NCBI GenBank assembly: GCA_041397825.1
Contig: JAWKVX010000002.1
Span: forward strand, 868,001 to 932,000
Reading direction: 5' to 3'
Source of the DNA: JANNSX01 sp041397825
GTDB lineage: Bacteria; Pseudomonadota; Alphaproteobacteria; Rhizobiales; Hyphomicrobiaceae
Length of the DNA stretch: 64,000 bases
A program made the position numbers and the translations under genes. The notes under the pieces were generated by a model, which did no database searches, was not told where the DNA came from, and worked only from the letters and a program-made list of their open reading frames with translations. This document shows, one piece after another, positions 43,914-53,058 of the stretch. How positions within the stretch are numbered: the stretch's first letter is position 1; each line of letters begins with the position of its first letter.

Positions 43914-44507
43914 TTGAACGCTCCCAATCTCATCAGCCTGGCACGGGTCTTGATCGTACCGTTCATCATCTCGCTCATCATCTCGGGCGAGTTCAGGCTG
44001 GCCTTCGTTCTGGTGCTGCTCGCCGGGCTGAGCGATGCGCTCGACGGCTACCTTGCCCGCCAGTTCGGCTGGCGCACCGAGCTCGGCTCCTATCTCGATC
44101 CGGTTGCCGACAAGCTGCTGCTGGTGTCGATGTTCCTGACACTCGGCTTTTACGGCTGGATGCCGGCCTCGCTGGTCGTGCTGGTGGTCAGCCGCGACGT
44201 GCTGATCGTCATCGCCGTCGTCATCGCCCATATGCTCGGCCGGCCGATGACGATGCGACCGCATTTTTCCGGCAAGCTCAACACGGCCGCGCAGGTGGCG
44301 CTCGCGGTTGCCACCCTGGCCGATGCCGGCTTTGATCTCGGCCTGGCGGGCTTCCGGCAGTTGCTGGTGCTGGTAACCGCCGGCCTGATCGTCGTCTCGA
44401 CGGGAATCTATCTGCAGACCTGGCTTCGGCACCTGACCGGCTATGGCGTCGTCAACGACGGTCCGGTCGTCCTCGATCGGCGCAAGAGCGAAGGGCCCGG
44501 GAAATGA
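43914..44507 (+). CDS. CDP-alcohol phosphatidyltransferase family protein (PgsA-like)
   Basis: This 197-residue integral membrane enzyme has the complete CDP-AP motif DALDGYLARQFGWRTELGSY then LDPVADK (about residues 41-68), with all four Asp residues, unlike ynbA above. The closest reading is phosphatidylglycerophosphate synthase or cardiolipin synthase type. The start is TTG at 43914; no in-frame ATG fits. It overlaps the next gene by ATGA. Confidence 0.9.
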   Translation: MNAPNLISLARVLIVPFIISLIISGEFRLAFVLVLLAGLSDALDGYLARQFGWRTELGSYLDPVADKLLLVSMFLTLGFYGWMPASLVVLVVSRDVLIVIAVVIAHMLGRPMTMRPHFSGKLNTAAQVALAVATLADAGFDLGLAGFRQLLVLVTAGLIVVSTGIYLQTWLRHLTGYGVVNDGPVVLDRRKSEGPGK

Positions 44508-45628
44508 GGCTCCGGCAGCAGGCTCTCGCCTGGCTCGGCGTCGTGGCGGCGGCGTTGCTGCTGGTGGCGCTTCTGAACGGCATCCTGCTGCCGTTCGTCG
44601 CCGGCATCGTCATTGCCTACGCCCTCAACCCCGTCGTCGACCGCATCGAGCGGCTCGGGCTGTCGCGGGTCTGGGCGACGCTCGCCTTGATTGTCGGTCT
44701 GGCGGTGCTGGCCGCCTTGGCCCTTGTCTTCCTCGTGCCGCTGGTGGCCGATCAGCTCGCCGCTCTCATCGAAGCGCTGCCGGGAATCTACGAGCGGCTC
44801 CGCGCGCTGGCCGATCAGGCATCGCTCACCTGGCTCGGCAAGGGAGCCGCGGCGGGTTCGGGCGATCCGTTGGGAGGCTTTGACAAAGGGCTGACCGACA
44901 CGATCGGGAGCGTCCTCACGTCGCTCCTGAGCGGCGGACTGGCCTTCATCAACTTCCTCGGCCTGCTCGCGGTGACGCCCGTCGTCGCATTCTACCTGCT
45001 GGTCGACTGGCACGATCTCGTCCGGGGCGTCGACAACTGGCTGCCGCGACAGCATGCGCCGCGCATTCGCGCCCTGGCCAGCGAGATCGACGGCAAGCTC
45101 GCAGCCTTCTTTCGCGGACAGGCGCTCGTGTGCCTGATCATGGGCACCTACTACGCTGCTGCGCTCTCGCTCGCGGGACTGAAATACGGCCTTCTGATCG
45201 GTCTCTGCACCGGCCTGGCCGGCTTCATTCCGCTGGTCGGCTCCATTCTCGCGGGTCTGGTCGCGTTGGCCATGGCGATCTCGCAGTTCTGGCCGGACTG
45301 GGCGCCGGTCGCCCTCGTCGCGGGCGTCTTCGCCTTCGGGCAGGTGCTCGATGGCAATGTCATGTCGCCCCGGATCGTCGGCGGCAGCGTCGGGCTGCAT
45401 CCAGTCTGGATCATCTTTGCGGTGTTCTCCTTCGGCTACCTGTTCGGTTTCGTCGGCATGCTCGTCGCGGTTCCGGCGGCCGCGGCCATCGGCGTGCTGG
45501 TTCGCTTCGCGCTCGACGAGTACCGCGAGAGCTTGCTTTATCGCGGCATGGATCCGGTCGCCTCCGGACCGAACGATCCCGCAACGGCCGACGGCGCGTC
45601 CCCTGACGCCGATGGAGCCCTTCCTTGA
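44504..45628 (+). CDS. AI-2E family transporter (PerM-like)
   Basis: This is a 374-residue membrane protein with about eight helices. Family blocks are NGILLPFVAGIVIAYALNPVVDRI near the N-terminus, and GLCTGLAGFIPLVGSILAGL and IVGGSVGLHPVWIIFAVFSFG in the C-terminal half. The family includes putative AI-2 exporters and Na+/H+ antiporters, so the substrate is not predicted. It is coupled to the upstream and downstream genes by four-base overlaps. Confidence 0.9.
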   Translation: MRLRQQALAWLGVVAAALLLVALLNGILLPFVAGIVIAYALNPVVDRIERLGLSRVWATLALIVGLAVLAALALVFLVPLVADQLAALIEALPGIYERLRALADQASLTWLGKGAAAGSGDPLGGFDKGLTDTIGSVLTSLLSGGLAFINFLGLLAVTPVVAFYLLVDWHDLVRGVDNWLPRQHAPRIRALASEIDGKLAAFFRGQALVCLIMGTYYAAALSLAGLKYGLLIGLCTGLAGFIPLVGSILAGLVALAMAISQFWPDWAPVALVAGVFAFGQVLDGNVMSPRIVGGSVGLHPVWIIFAVFSFGYLFGFVGMLVAVPAAAAIGVLVRFALDEYRESLLYRGMDPVASGPNDPATADGASPDADGALP

Positions 45629-46323
45629 GCGCCGGGCGAGCCGAGCAGCTGGTCCTCGATCTCGCGCTCAGGCCGGCGCTGGGGGCCGAGGACTTCATCG
45701 TCAGCGGCAGCAATCGGCCCGCCGTCGATCTGGTCGATTCCTATCCAGGCTGGCGCGACCGCGTCGTCGCGCTGGTCGGCCCCGAAGGCTCCGGCAAGAG
45801 CCATCTCGCGCATGTCTGGCAGCTCCGCTCGGGAGCGCCGCTCGTGATGGCCTCCGAGCTGACGGACGACGTCGTCCGCCAGCACGCAGAACGGCGCGCG
45901 CTGGTCGTCGAGGATATCGACCGGGGCCTCAAGGACGAGCATGCCGTCTTCCATCTCATCAATCAGGTTCGGGACATCGGTGGCCATGTGCTGATGACGG
46001 CGCGATCGGCCCCCGGCACATGGTCGATCGCCATGCCGGATCTGAGGTCGCGGGCCCGGGCCTTGCCGGTGGTGCCGATCGGCGAGCCCGACGAGGCGCT
46101 GCTTCGCGCCGTCTTGATCAAGCTGCTGGGTGACCGGCAGCTGATGGCGAGCCCGGCTGCCGTCGCACATCTGGCCCGCCACATGGAGCGCTCAATGCGG
46201 GCGGCGATCCGAATGGTCGAGGCGATCGATCGGCGCGTCTGGCAGGCTAAGCAGCCGGTCACGCGCGATCTGGTGCGCGATGTGCTGGCAGGGATCGGTG
46301 CGAGAGACCACGATGAGGACTGA
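45625..46323 (+). CDS. hdaA: DnaA-homologous HdaA-like replication regulator
   Basis: This 232-residue AAA+ protein lacks the DnaA DNA-binding domain. It begins QLVLDL, matching the clamp-binding motif of Hda (QL.L.L), which targets the protein to the DNA polymerase beta clamp. The Walker A is GPEGSGKSHLA (about residues 52-62), the Walker B region is ALVVEDID, and the sensor region RSAPGTWSIAMPDLRSR includes the arginine finger. Hda stimulates hydrolysis of DnaA-ATP to limit initiation. The start is TTG overlapping the previous stop (TTGA). Its position before ppk is common in alphaproteobacteria. Confidence 0.9.
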   Translation: MSAGRAEQLVLDLALRPALGAEDFIVSGSNRPAVDLVDSYPGWRDRVVALVGPEGSGKSHLAHVWQLRSGAPLVMASELTDDVVRQHAERRALVVEDIDRGLKDEHAVFHLINQVRDIGGHVLMTARSAPGTWSIAMPDLRSRARALPVVPIGEPDEALLRAVLIKLLGDRQLMASPAAVAHLARHMERSMRAAIRMVEAIDRRVWQAKQPVTRDLVRDVLAGIGARDHDED

Positions 46324-46449
46324 TGTGACGAGGGGGAGGCGTGTGTCGTCGATCTGTCATGTTGGCGTGGGACAGGCTCCGGGACCGGGCCGGCATGCGT
46401 GTTCGACCGACCCGTCAAAGGCTCTGCGCAGCATTCCAGGAGACGAGAG

Positions 46450-48654
46450 ATGGCAGCGCGGATGAAGGGCGGCCGCATCAAGGTGGTGGATCAGGCATCG
46501 TCGGACGACGGCGTGAGCCTCAAGGATAGCCCGGAGCGCTACTACAATCGCGAGCTGTCCTGGCTGCAGTTCAACCGTCGTGTCTACGAGGAGGCGGCGA
46601 ACGGGCGCCATCCCTTGCTCGAGCGCGTCCGCTTCCTGTCGATCTCCGCCTCCAACCTCGACGAGTTCTACATGGTGCGAGTCGCCGGACTCTACGAGCA
46701 GGTGAGGGCCAATGTCTCGCATCGCAGCGCCGATGGCCTGACGGCGGCCGAGCAGCTCGTCAGGATCAACGAGATGGTCGGCATTCTGACGAGCGACCAG
46801 CAATCGCTCTGGCGGGCACTCCGCGATGCGCTCGCCGGCCAAGGTCTCGAAATCGTCGAGGCCGGCAGCCTCGGCCCTGAGGACCGCCGGTATCTGGAAC
46901 AGATCTTCATGGCCGAGGTGTTTCCCATCCTGACACCTCTCGCCGTCGACCCGGCACATCCCTTTCCGTTCATTCCCTCGCTCGGATTTGCCGTCGTGCT
47001 CGACCTCGTCCGCCGCGAGGATGGCAAGATGATGCACGCCCTGTTGCCGGTGCCGCAGTCGACCCCGCGCTTCATCCAGCTGCCACGGCCGGACGGCCAG
47101 AGCCCGGCCAACCAGCGGTTCGTCCGCATCGAGACGGTGCTCAGCCTGTTCGTGGCCCGGCTGTTTCCGGGCTTCTCCGCGCGTGGTCTCGGCGCCTTTC
47201 GAGTCCTCAGGGACAGTGACTTCGAAATCCTCGAAGAGGGCGAGGATCTGATGCGGACCGTCGAGGCGACGGCACTCGACCGCCGCCGGCGCGGTGCCGT
47301 CATTCGCATCGAGCTCGATTCCGACATGCCGGCCAATCTGCAACGCTTCGTCGTTCGCGAGCTCGAGGCGGATGCCGACGCCGTGTTCCGGCAAGAGGGC
47401 CTGCTCGGTCTCGTCGACGTCAAGGAGCTGATCACGCCGGAGCGCGTCGATCTGCAATTCCCACCCTTCGAGATCCGTTTCCCGGAACGCATCCGCGCCT
47501 TCGACGGCGACTGTTTCGCTGCAATCCGCAAGAAGGATTTCGTCGTCCATCACCCCTACGAGAGTTTCGACGTGGTGGTGCAGTTTCTGAAGCAAGCGGT
47601 GGCCGATCCCGACGTCGTCGCGATCAAATGGACGCTGTATCGAACCAGCAAAGACAGCCCGATCGTCCGGTTGCTCAAGGAGGCCGTGGAGGCCGGCAAA
47701 CTGGTGACGGCGGTGGTCGAGATCAAGGCCCGCTTCGACGAGCTCGCCAATATCAACTGGGCCCGCCAGCTCGAGAATGCCGGGGTCCACGTCGTCTACG
47801 GGCTGCTCGAGCTCAAGACCCATGCCAAGCTGGCGCTGATCGTCCGGCGCGAGCGCGGGCAGTTGGCGACCTACTGCCATATCGGCACCGGCAACTACCA
47901 TTCGGTGACGGCGAAGATCTACACCGATCTCTCCTACTTCACCGCCGATCCGGTCATCGGTCAGGACGTGACGCGGATCTTCAACTTCGTCACGGGCTAC
48001 GCCGAGCCGGCCGAGCTCGAGCGCATGGCGGCATCGCCGCACGGCATCCGCAAGCGGATCATGCGGCATCTTGAGGAGGAGATCGAGCACGTGCAGGCCG
48101 GACGGCCCGGCGCCGTCTGGATGAAGATGAACTCGCTCGTCGATCCGAGGATCATCGATGCGCTCTATCGCGCCAGTCAGGCCGGCGTCGAGATCGACCT
48201 CGTCGTGCGCGGCATCTGCTGCCTGAGACCGGGGATTCCCGGACTTTCCGAGACTATCCGAGTAAAGAGCATCGTCGGCCGGTTCCTCGAGCACGGCCGC
48301 ATCTATTGCTTCGGCGCCGGCCACGGCTTGCCGTCCCGACAGGCCGTCGTCTACATCTCCTCCGCCGATATGATGCAGCGCAACCTCGACCGCCGAGTGG
48401 AGGCACTGACGCCTATCAGCAATCCGACGGTGCACGAGCAGATCCTCGACCAGATCATGGTGGCCAATCTCAAGGACAATCAGCAGAGCTGGCGGATCAG
48501 GGCCGATGGCGCCAGCGAGCGCATTCAGCCGGTGGAGGGCGAGCAGCCGTTCAACGCCCATGAGTATTTCATGAACAACCCGAGCCTGTCTGGCCGTGGC
48601 GAGGCGCTGACGGAGAACTTCCCGCCGCGCGACATTGCGGGCCGGCCGAGATGA
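46450..48654 (+). CDS. ppk: Polyphosphate kinase 1
   Basis: This enzyme of about 734 residues makes polyphosphate from ATP. The N-terminal domain has YYNRELSWLQFNRRV and SISASNLDEFYMVRV. The catalytic part has the phosphohistidine in LKTHAKLAL (His at about 458) and YCHIGTGNYH. The C-terminal domain has SSADMMQRNLDRRVE. All key residues are intact. ATG 46450 follows AGGAGA. It is directly followed by ppx, so synthesis and degradation are co-expressed. Confidence 0.96.
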   Translation: MAARMKGGRIKVVDQASSDDGVSLKDSPERYYNRELSWLQFNRRVYEEAANGRHPLLERVRFLSISASNLDEFYMVRVAGLYEQVRANVSHRSADGLTAAEQLVRINEMVGILTSDQQSLWRALRDALAGQGLEIVEAGSLGPEDRRYLEQIFMAEVFPILTPLAVDPAHPFPFIPSLGFAVVLDLVRREDGKMMHALLPVPQSTPRFIQLPRPDGQSPANQRFVRIETVLSLFVARLFPGFSARGLGAFRVLRDSDFEILEEGEDLMRTVEATALDRRRRGAVIRIELDSDMPANLQRFVVRELEADADAVFRQEGLLGLVDVKELITPERVDLQFPPFEIRFPERIRAFDGDCFAAIRKKDFVVHHPYESFDVVVQFLKQAVADPDVVAIKWTLYRTSKDSPIVRLLKEAVEAGKLVTAVVEIKARFDELANINWARQLENAGVHVVYGLLELKTHAKLALIVRRERGQLATYCHIGTGNYHSVTAKIYTDLSYFTADPVIGQDVTRIFNFVTGYAEPAELERMAASPHGIRKRIMRHLEEEIEHVQAGRPGAVWMKMNSLVDPRIIDALYRASQAGVEIDLVVRGICCLRPGIPGLSETIRVKSIVGRFLEHGRIYCFGAGHGLPSRQAVVYISSADMMQRNLDRRVEALTPISNPTVHEQILDQIMVANLKDNQQSWRIRADGASERIQPVEGEQPFNAHEYFMNNPSLSGRGEALTENFPPRDIAGRPR

Positions 48655-48670
48655 GCCGCCGGTGCCGTCT

Positions 48671-50203
48671 ATGACCAGGCTGGCCAGGATGCCGGATCGG
48701 GCGCAGGGACGGCTGCACGGCGCGGCGCCTGTCGCCGTCATCGACATCGGCTCGAACTCGGTCCGTCTCGTGGTCTATGAGGTTGCCTCACGGAGCCCAG
48801 CACCGCTGTTCAACGAGAAGGTGTTATGTGGCCTCGGGCGAGTGGTCGCCAAGAAGCGGCGGATCGAGGGAGAGCCGGCGGAGCGGACGCTGGTGGCCCT
48901 CAGGCGCTTTCGTGCCATCGTCGACCAGCTTGGCGCCGGTAAGCCCTGGATGCTGGCGACCGCCGCGGTCCGCGACGCCGAGAACTGCGAGGCATTCGTC
49001 CGCGAGGCCGAGGCGGCCGCCGGGGGCAAGATCATGCTGCTGTCCGGCCGGCGCGAGGCGGAGCTCGCTGCCGCCGGCATCCTCTCCGGTTTCGACCGGC
49101 CCGACGGCATCGCGGCCGATCTCGGTGGCGGCAGCCTCGAGGTCATTGATCTGACGCCAGCCGGACTGAGCCAGGCGACGACGCTCGCGCTCGGCGGTCT
49201 GGCGCTCGAGCAGCGCGCCGGCGGCAATCTGGCAAAGGCCTCCGAGATCACGAGCAACGACATCGAGAGCCTGGATTGGCTGGCCAACGGCAAGGGCAGG
49301 ACGCTCTATGCGGTCGGCGGCACCTGGCGGAACATCGCCCGACTGCACATGATCTCGATCGGCTATCCGCTGCATGTGACGCACGGCTATGCGCGCGCCA
49401 GCGACGAGCTTGCCGACTACTGCGACCTTCTGATCAAGACCAAGAAGCTCATGGAGCTGCCCGGCATCGAGCAGATCTCGCCGGCGCGGCGCGACGTGCT
49501 GGGCCTCGGCGCGGTGGTGCTCCGCTCGCTCATTCAACGCACCAAGCCGTCGCGAGTCGTGTTCTCGATCTTCGGCATTCGCGAGGGCTTGCTCTATACG
49601 CTGCTGCCACGGGAGGAGCGTCGGCAGGATCCGTTGCTGGCCTTCTGCGAGGATTACGCCGTGCTGAGATCGCGCTCGCCCAGGCATGCGCACGAGCTGT
49701 GCGACTGGACGGACCGCCTTTTCACGGCTCCGGGTCCCGAGGAGACGGCGGAGCAACGGCGCCTTCGACACGCGGCCTGTCTCATCTCCGACATCGCCTG
49801 GCGTGCGCATCCGGACTATCGGGGCGAGCAGAGCCTCAACGTTCTGGCGCACGCGGCGCTCTCGGGGATCGAGCATGTCGGCCGCATCTTCCTGGCGCTC
49901 GCCGTCTATTTCCGCCACACCGGCGGCGAGCGGAACGAGTTCAGCGAGCGCCTGGTGAAGCTGGTGCCCAAGCCCGAGATCAAGCGTGCCCGCATCATCG
50001 GCGCGGCGATCCGGGCCGCGCACATGCTGTCGGTCGGGGCGCCCGGCATCATCGATAGGGCACCGCCGACCTATGAGGGCAAGAAGCTGGTGCTGAGGCT
50101 GCCGCCGAGCCTCGCGCCGCTCAACGGCGAGCGGCTGCAGAAACGGTTTGCGACACTGGCCGATCTGCTCGGCCGGACGGCCGAGATTCGGACGGGACGG
50201 TAA
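48671..50203 (+). CDS. ppx: Exopolyphosphatase Ppx/GppA family
   Basis: This protein of about 510 residues belongs to the ASKHA phosphatase fold. It shows VIDIGSNSVRLVVYEV near residue 25 (phosphate 1 loop), ATAAVRDAEN, and LGGGSLE (phosphate 2). A C-terminal HD-like helical half follows (SDIAWRAHPDYR, LSGIEHVGR). It removes terminal phosphates from polyphosphate or pppGpp. The ATG at 48671 is 17 bases after ppk. A start inside ppk at 48635 is possible but adds a poorly conserved tail. Confidence 0.93.
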   Translation: MTRLARMPDRAQGRLHGAAPVAVIDIGSNSVRLVVYEVASRSPAPLFNEKVLCGLGRVVAKKRRIEGEPAERTLVALRRFRAIVDQLGAGKPWMLATAAVRDAENCEAFVREAEAAAGGKIMLLSGRREAELAAAGILSGFDRPDGIAADLGGGSLEVIDLTPAGLSQATTLALGGLALEQRAGGNLAKASEITSNDIESLDWLANGKGRTLYAVGGTWRNIARLHMISIGYPLHVTHGYARASDELADYCDLLIKTKKLMELPGIEQISPARRDVLGLGAVVLRSLIQRTKPSRVVFSIFGIREGLLYTLLPREERRQDPLLAFCEDYAVLRSRSPRHAHELCDWTDRLFTAPGPEETAEQRRLRHAACLISDIAWRAHPDYRGEQSLNVLAHAALSGIEHVGRIFLALAVYFRHTGGERNEFSERLVKLVPKPEIKRARIIGAAIRAAHMLSVGAPGIIDRAPPTYEGKKLVLRLPPSLAPLNGERLQKRFATLADLLGRTAEIRTGR

Positions 50204-50349
50204 GGTACGGCCGATCAGCGAAGGGACTGGCCGGAGCGGTTGTCGGATGGGTGATCGTTCTGGGGCGAAGGTAGCACCGGCCCAACGCCGACAGGGATCG
50301 CAGGCCCGTTTTCGTCACCGCTTCGCCGCTGTCGTCGTGCATCGCCCCG

Positions 50350-51165
50350 TCATCGCCGCGTGCCGATCGTCACGAGATAGTCGCGTTTCACCAAGAGCCC
50401 GGCGGGGACGCGGTAGTGGGCGTGGTAGGCGTCCACATCGCGTCTGAGCGCACTCCGGCCGGCCGAATCGAGACGTGCGTGCAGGGCGCGCAACGGACCG
50501 AATCCATCGAGATACCATTGCCAGATGGCGTCCTCGCTCTTGTGGTAGGCGTTGTTGACGCCGCTCTCGAATTGTAAGTCGAAGGCACCGCCGAACAGCG
50601 CTCTCAAATAGTCCGGATCGCCCCAGCTCAAGGGCGACTGAGGAGGCGGCGGCTCCTTTGAATGTGCACCGATCAGCCCAAAGAACTCGGCGACCGCGCC
50701 ATCGGGCGTCCAGGTCGCGAGAACCATCCGGCCTCCGGTCTTGCAGACCCGCGACAACTCACCCGCCGCCCGCCGATGATCGCCGGCAAACATCACGCCG
50801 AATGTCGAGATGACATTGTCGAAGGCGGCGTCGGCGAAGGGTAGAGCCTCGACATCCGCCAGACGGTAGTCGATCTGCGGCGTGAAACCCTTCGATAGCT
50901 CTTTCGCCGCCGCCAGCAATTCCGGCGCGATGTCGATCGCCGACACCGAGGCGCCCATGCGGGCGACATTGCGCGCGGTCCAGCCGGTGCCGGTCGCGCA
51001 ATCGAGCGCCCTGGCACCAGGAGCGGGGGCCAGTCGTTGTGCGGCGTGGGCCAGCGCGTCCGAGATCGCGAAGCTGACCTGGTCGTAGCTGCGGCCGCCG
51101 GCGCCCCACATCACAGCGGACGGACGGTTGTGCTCAAGAATGCAGGTATCGGAATCATGCGGCAT
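50350..51165 (-). CDS. Class I SAM-dependent methyltransferase
   Basis: This 271-residue methyltransferase has motif I ALDCATGTGWTARNVA (about residues 52-67), acidic loop SAIDIAPELL, DVEALPFADAAFDNVIS and the post-II motif VCKTGGRMVLATW. It belongs to the UbiE/Methyltransf_11 type. The substrate is unknown. It is divergent from the HxlR regulator gene, with 122 bases between them, and so is a probable target of that regulator. Confidence 0.87.
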   Translation of the reverse strand: MPHDSDTCILEHNRPSAVMWGAGGRSYDQVSFAISDALAHAAQRLAPAPGARALDCATGTGWTARNVARMGASVSAIDIAPELLAAAKELSKGFTPQIDYRLADVEALPFADAAFDNVISTFGVMFAGDHRRAAGELSRVCKTGGRMVLATWTPDGAVAEFFGLIGAHSKEPPPPQSPLSWGDPDYLRALFGGAFDLQFESGVNNAYHKSEDAIWQWYLDGFGPLRALHARLDSAGRSALRRDVDAYHAHYRVPAGLLVKRDYLVTIGTRR

Positions 51166-51215
51166 GTCGGCCTCCTATCGCTGTGGCACGATTGGAGCTG
51201 ACGGGCGCGGTCAAG

Positions 51216-51235
51216 ACTACTCCAAAAACTGTAGT
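51216..51235. promoter_or_regulatory. Candidate HxlR operator (inverted repeat)
   Basis: ACTAC and GTAGT are separated by ten bases (TCCAAAAACT) in the divergent promoter region between the methyltransferase and hxlR genes. HxlR proteins bind as dimers to spaced inverted repeats beside their own gene. Assignment is by position and symmetry only. Confidence 0.35.
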
Positions 51236-51287
51236 TTACGCATGTCGGTGAAGCTCTATCCTGATCCTCTCGCCCGGAGGCACGATC

Positions 51288-51995
51288 ATGCGGAGCTACA
51301 ATCAGTTCTGTCCGGTCGCCAAAGCCGCGGAGCTGTTCTGTGAGCGCTGGACGGCGCTCATCATTCGCGAGCTCATGACAGGCAGCGCCCGGTATTCCGA
51401 TATCCAGCGCGGCGTGCCGCTCATGTCCCCGACACTTCTCTCCAAACGTCTGAAGGAGCTGGTGGCCGAAGGGGTCGTGGTGCGGTGCCAGGACGAGGCT
51501 CGAAGTGGCTGGACATATCAGCTAACCGAAGCGGGGAGCGAGCTTATTCCGCTGGTGATGGCGCTCGGCGTATGGGGGCAGCGCTGGAGCCGGCGCGCAT
51601 TGGCGGAGCACGAGAAGGATCTGGGTCTTCTGCTCTGGGCGCTCGAGAAAGGGGCGAGCCCGGAAAGTCTCGGGCGCGGTCGGCGTATCGTCGAATTCGA
51701 GCTCACCGACCAGCCGCAACACAAGCGCCGGTGGTGGTTCTTGAACGAGGCGGGGCGCTGCGAGCTGTGCCTGACCCCGCCGGACAGAGGGTCGGACGTC
51801 TATGTCAGCACGACATTGTCGGACCTCATCCAGGTCTGGCGTGGGGACATTCCCCTCAAGAAAGCCATTTCCGATGACCGGCTGCAGGTCCATGCGAGCC
51901 AACGGCTGTCCCGGGCATTTCAGACGTGGCTGGCCATTGCTCCGATTGCCGATATCGCGCCCGCGGCCGACGCCTCGGCAGCCCGCGCAGGTTGA
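51288..51995 (+). CDS. HxlR-family transcriptional regulator with C-terminal extension
   Basis: This is a 235-residue protein. Residues about 8-100 are the HxlR winged helix, with CPVAKAAELFCERWTALIIRELM, the Cys near the N-terminus typical of redox-type HxlR proteins, and SPTLLSKRLKELVAEGVV. The extra half (about 125-220) has WWFLNEAGRCELCLTPPDRGSDVYVSTTLSDLIQVWRG and resembles the SCP2 sterol-carrier fold found fused to some HxlR proteins, so it may bind a hydrophobic ligand. It is adjacent to the hydrolase gene downstream. Confidence 0.85.
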   Translation: MRSYNQFCPVAKAAELFCERWTALIIRELMTGSARYSDIQRGVPLMSPTLLSKRLKELVAEGVVVRCQDEARSGWTYQLTEAGSELIPLVMALGVWGQRWSRRALAEHEKDLGLLLWALEKGASPESLGRGRRIVEFELTDQPQHKRRWWFLNEAGRCELCLTPPDRGSDVYVSTTLSDLIQVWRGDIPLKKAISDDRLQVHASQRLSRAFQTWLAIAPIADIAPAADASAARAG

Positions 51996-52078
51996 GATGC
52001 CACGGCGCCGACTGCGAGTAGGTGGTCTCGACAGGACCGACTTGCAGGTTCGGTCATAGGGCATATGATCGACTTCAA

Positions 52079-52966
52079 ATGCCCAGCGACTTTGACAACC
52101 TGTCTTCCGTTGTCGTGAATGGTGCCTCTCTCGCCTATCGCGAAAGGGGTCGCGGCGAGCCGGTCGTGCTGGTGCATGGCGGAGCTTCGGATTTACGCAC
52201 CTGGCACAGTCAGCTTGATGCGCTCGGCGCCTACTATCACGCCATCGCCTACAGCCGCCGCTATGCGCGGCCCAATGCCGACATCGCGGCTGGCCTGGAC
52301 GACCCGATGGACGCTCATGTCGACGATCTCGTGTCGCTGCTCGGCAGGCTTGGCCTCGACAGGGTGCATCTCGTCGGCCAGTCATACGGCGCATTCGTGG
52401 CTTTACTGGCGGCAATTCGGAAACGCCCTATCGCCAGGAGTCTGATCCTGATGGAGCCGCCGGTCCTGACGCTCCTCGTCAGCCCGCAGCCCCGTCCCAT
52501 GGAGTTGATCCGACTCTTCATGCACAGCCCGCGAACCGCGGCCGCCATCATGACGTTCGGCGCGAGGGCCGTCTCCCCAGCCCAGAGAGCTTTCCGAAGC
52601 GGCGACGACAAGGCGGCGATCCGGGCCTTCGGCACCGGCGTCCTCGGCAGAGCGTATTTCGACAAGCTGTCCGAGACTCGCATGCAGCAGGTTTGGCAGA
52701 ACAGACGTGCTGAAAAGGCACAGCTCCTGGGCCAGGGATTCCCGCCGCTCGACAAGGCTGATCTTCGTGCCCTCGACGTGCCGACGATGCTGCTCGTCGG
52801 TCAGCGGAGCCCACCCTTCCTGCGGCACTTGTCGGCGCACCTGCACGCGCTGCTGCCGCAATCCCAATTGAAAGAGATCGCAGATGCCTCTCACCTGATG
52901 CACGAGGACAATGCGCGAGACGTCAATGCGGCTATCCTGACTTTTCTCGCGGGGCGGTCCGGGTAG
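52079..52966 (+). CDS. Alpha/beta hydrolase
   Basis: This 295-residue serine hydrolase has the oxyanion region VVLVHGGASDLRTWHSQLDAL (about 29-50), nucleophile elbow GQSYGAF (Ser near residue 103), and a probable Asp and late His in DASHLMHEDNA (about 275-283). Cap helices lie at about 130-230. The substrate is unknown. It is 83 bases after hxlR. ATG 52079 is chosen because residues before it have no family match. Confidence 0.87.
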   Translation: MPSDFDNLSSVVVNGASLAYRERGRGEPVVLVHGGASDLRTWHSQLDALGAYYHAIAYSRRYARPNADIAAGLDDPMDAHVDDLVSLLGRLGLDRVHLVGQSYGAFVALLAAIRKRPIARSLILMEPPVLTLLVSPQPRPMELIRLFMHSPRTAAAIMTFGARAVSPAQRAFRSGDDKAAIRAFGTGVLGRAYFDKLSETRMQQVWQNRRAEKAQLLGQGFPPLDKADLRALDVPTMLLVGQRSPPFLRHLSAHLHALLPQSQLKEIADASHLMHEDNARDVNAAILTFLAGRSG

Positions 52967-53058
52967 AGCCTGTCAAAGATTGCGGTTGCTCCTTGCGCCT
53001 ACCCCTCCGAACATTGTTGGCAACCGCTCCTCCACGCCGATTTCGTCAGGTTGCCGCT

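Noticed and set aside
46357..48747. A 796-codon open frame antisense to ppk
   Set aside because: It is fully explained as a shadow of ppk. The protein has no recognisable motif, and ppk carries all catalytic residues.
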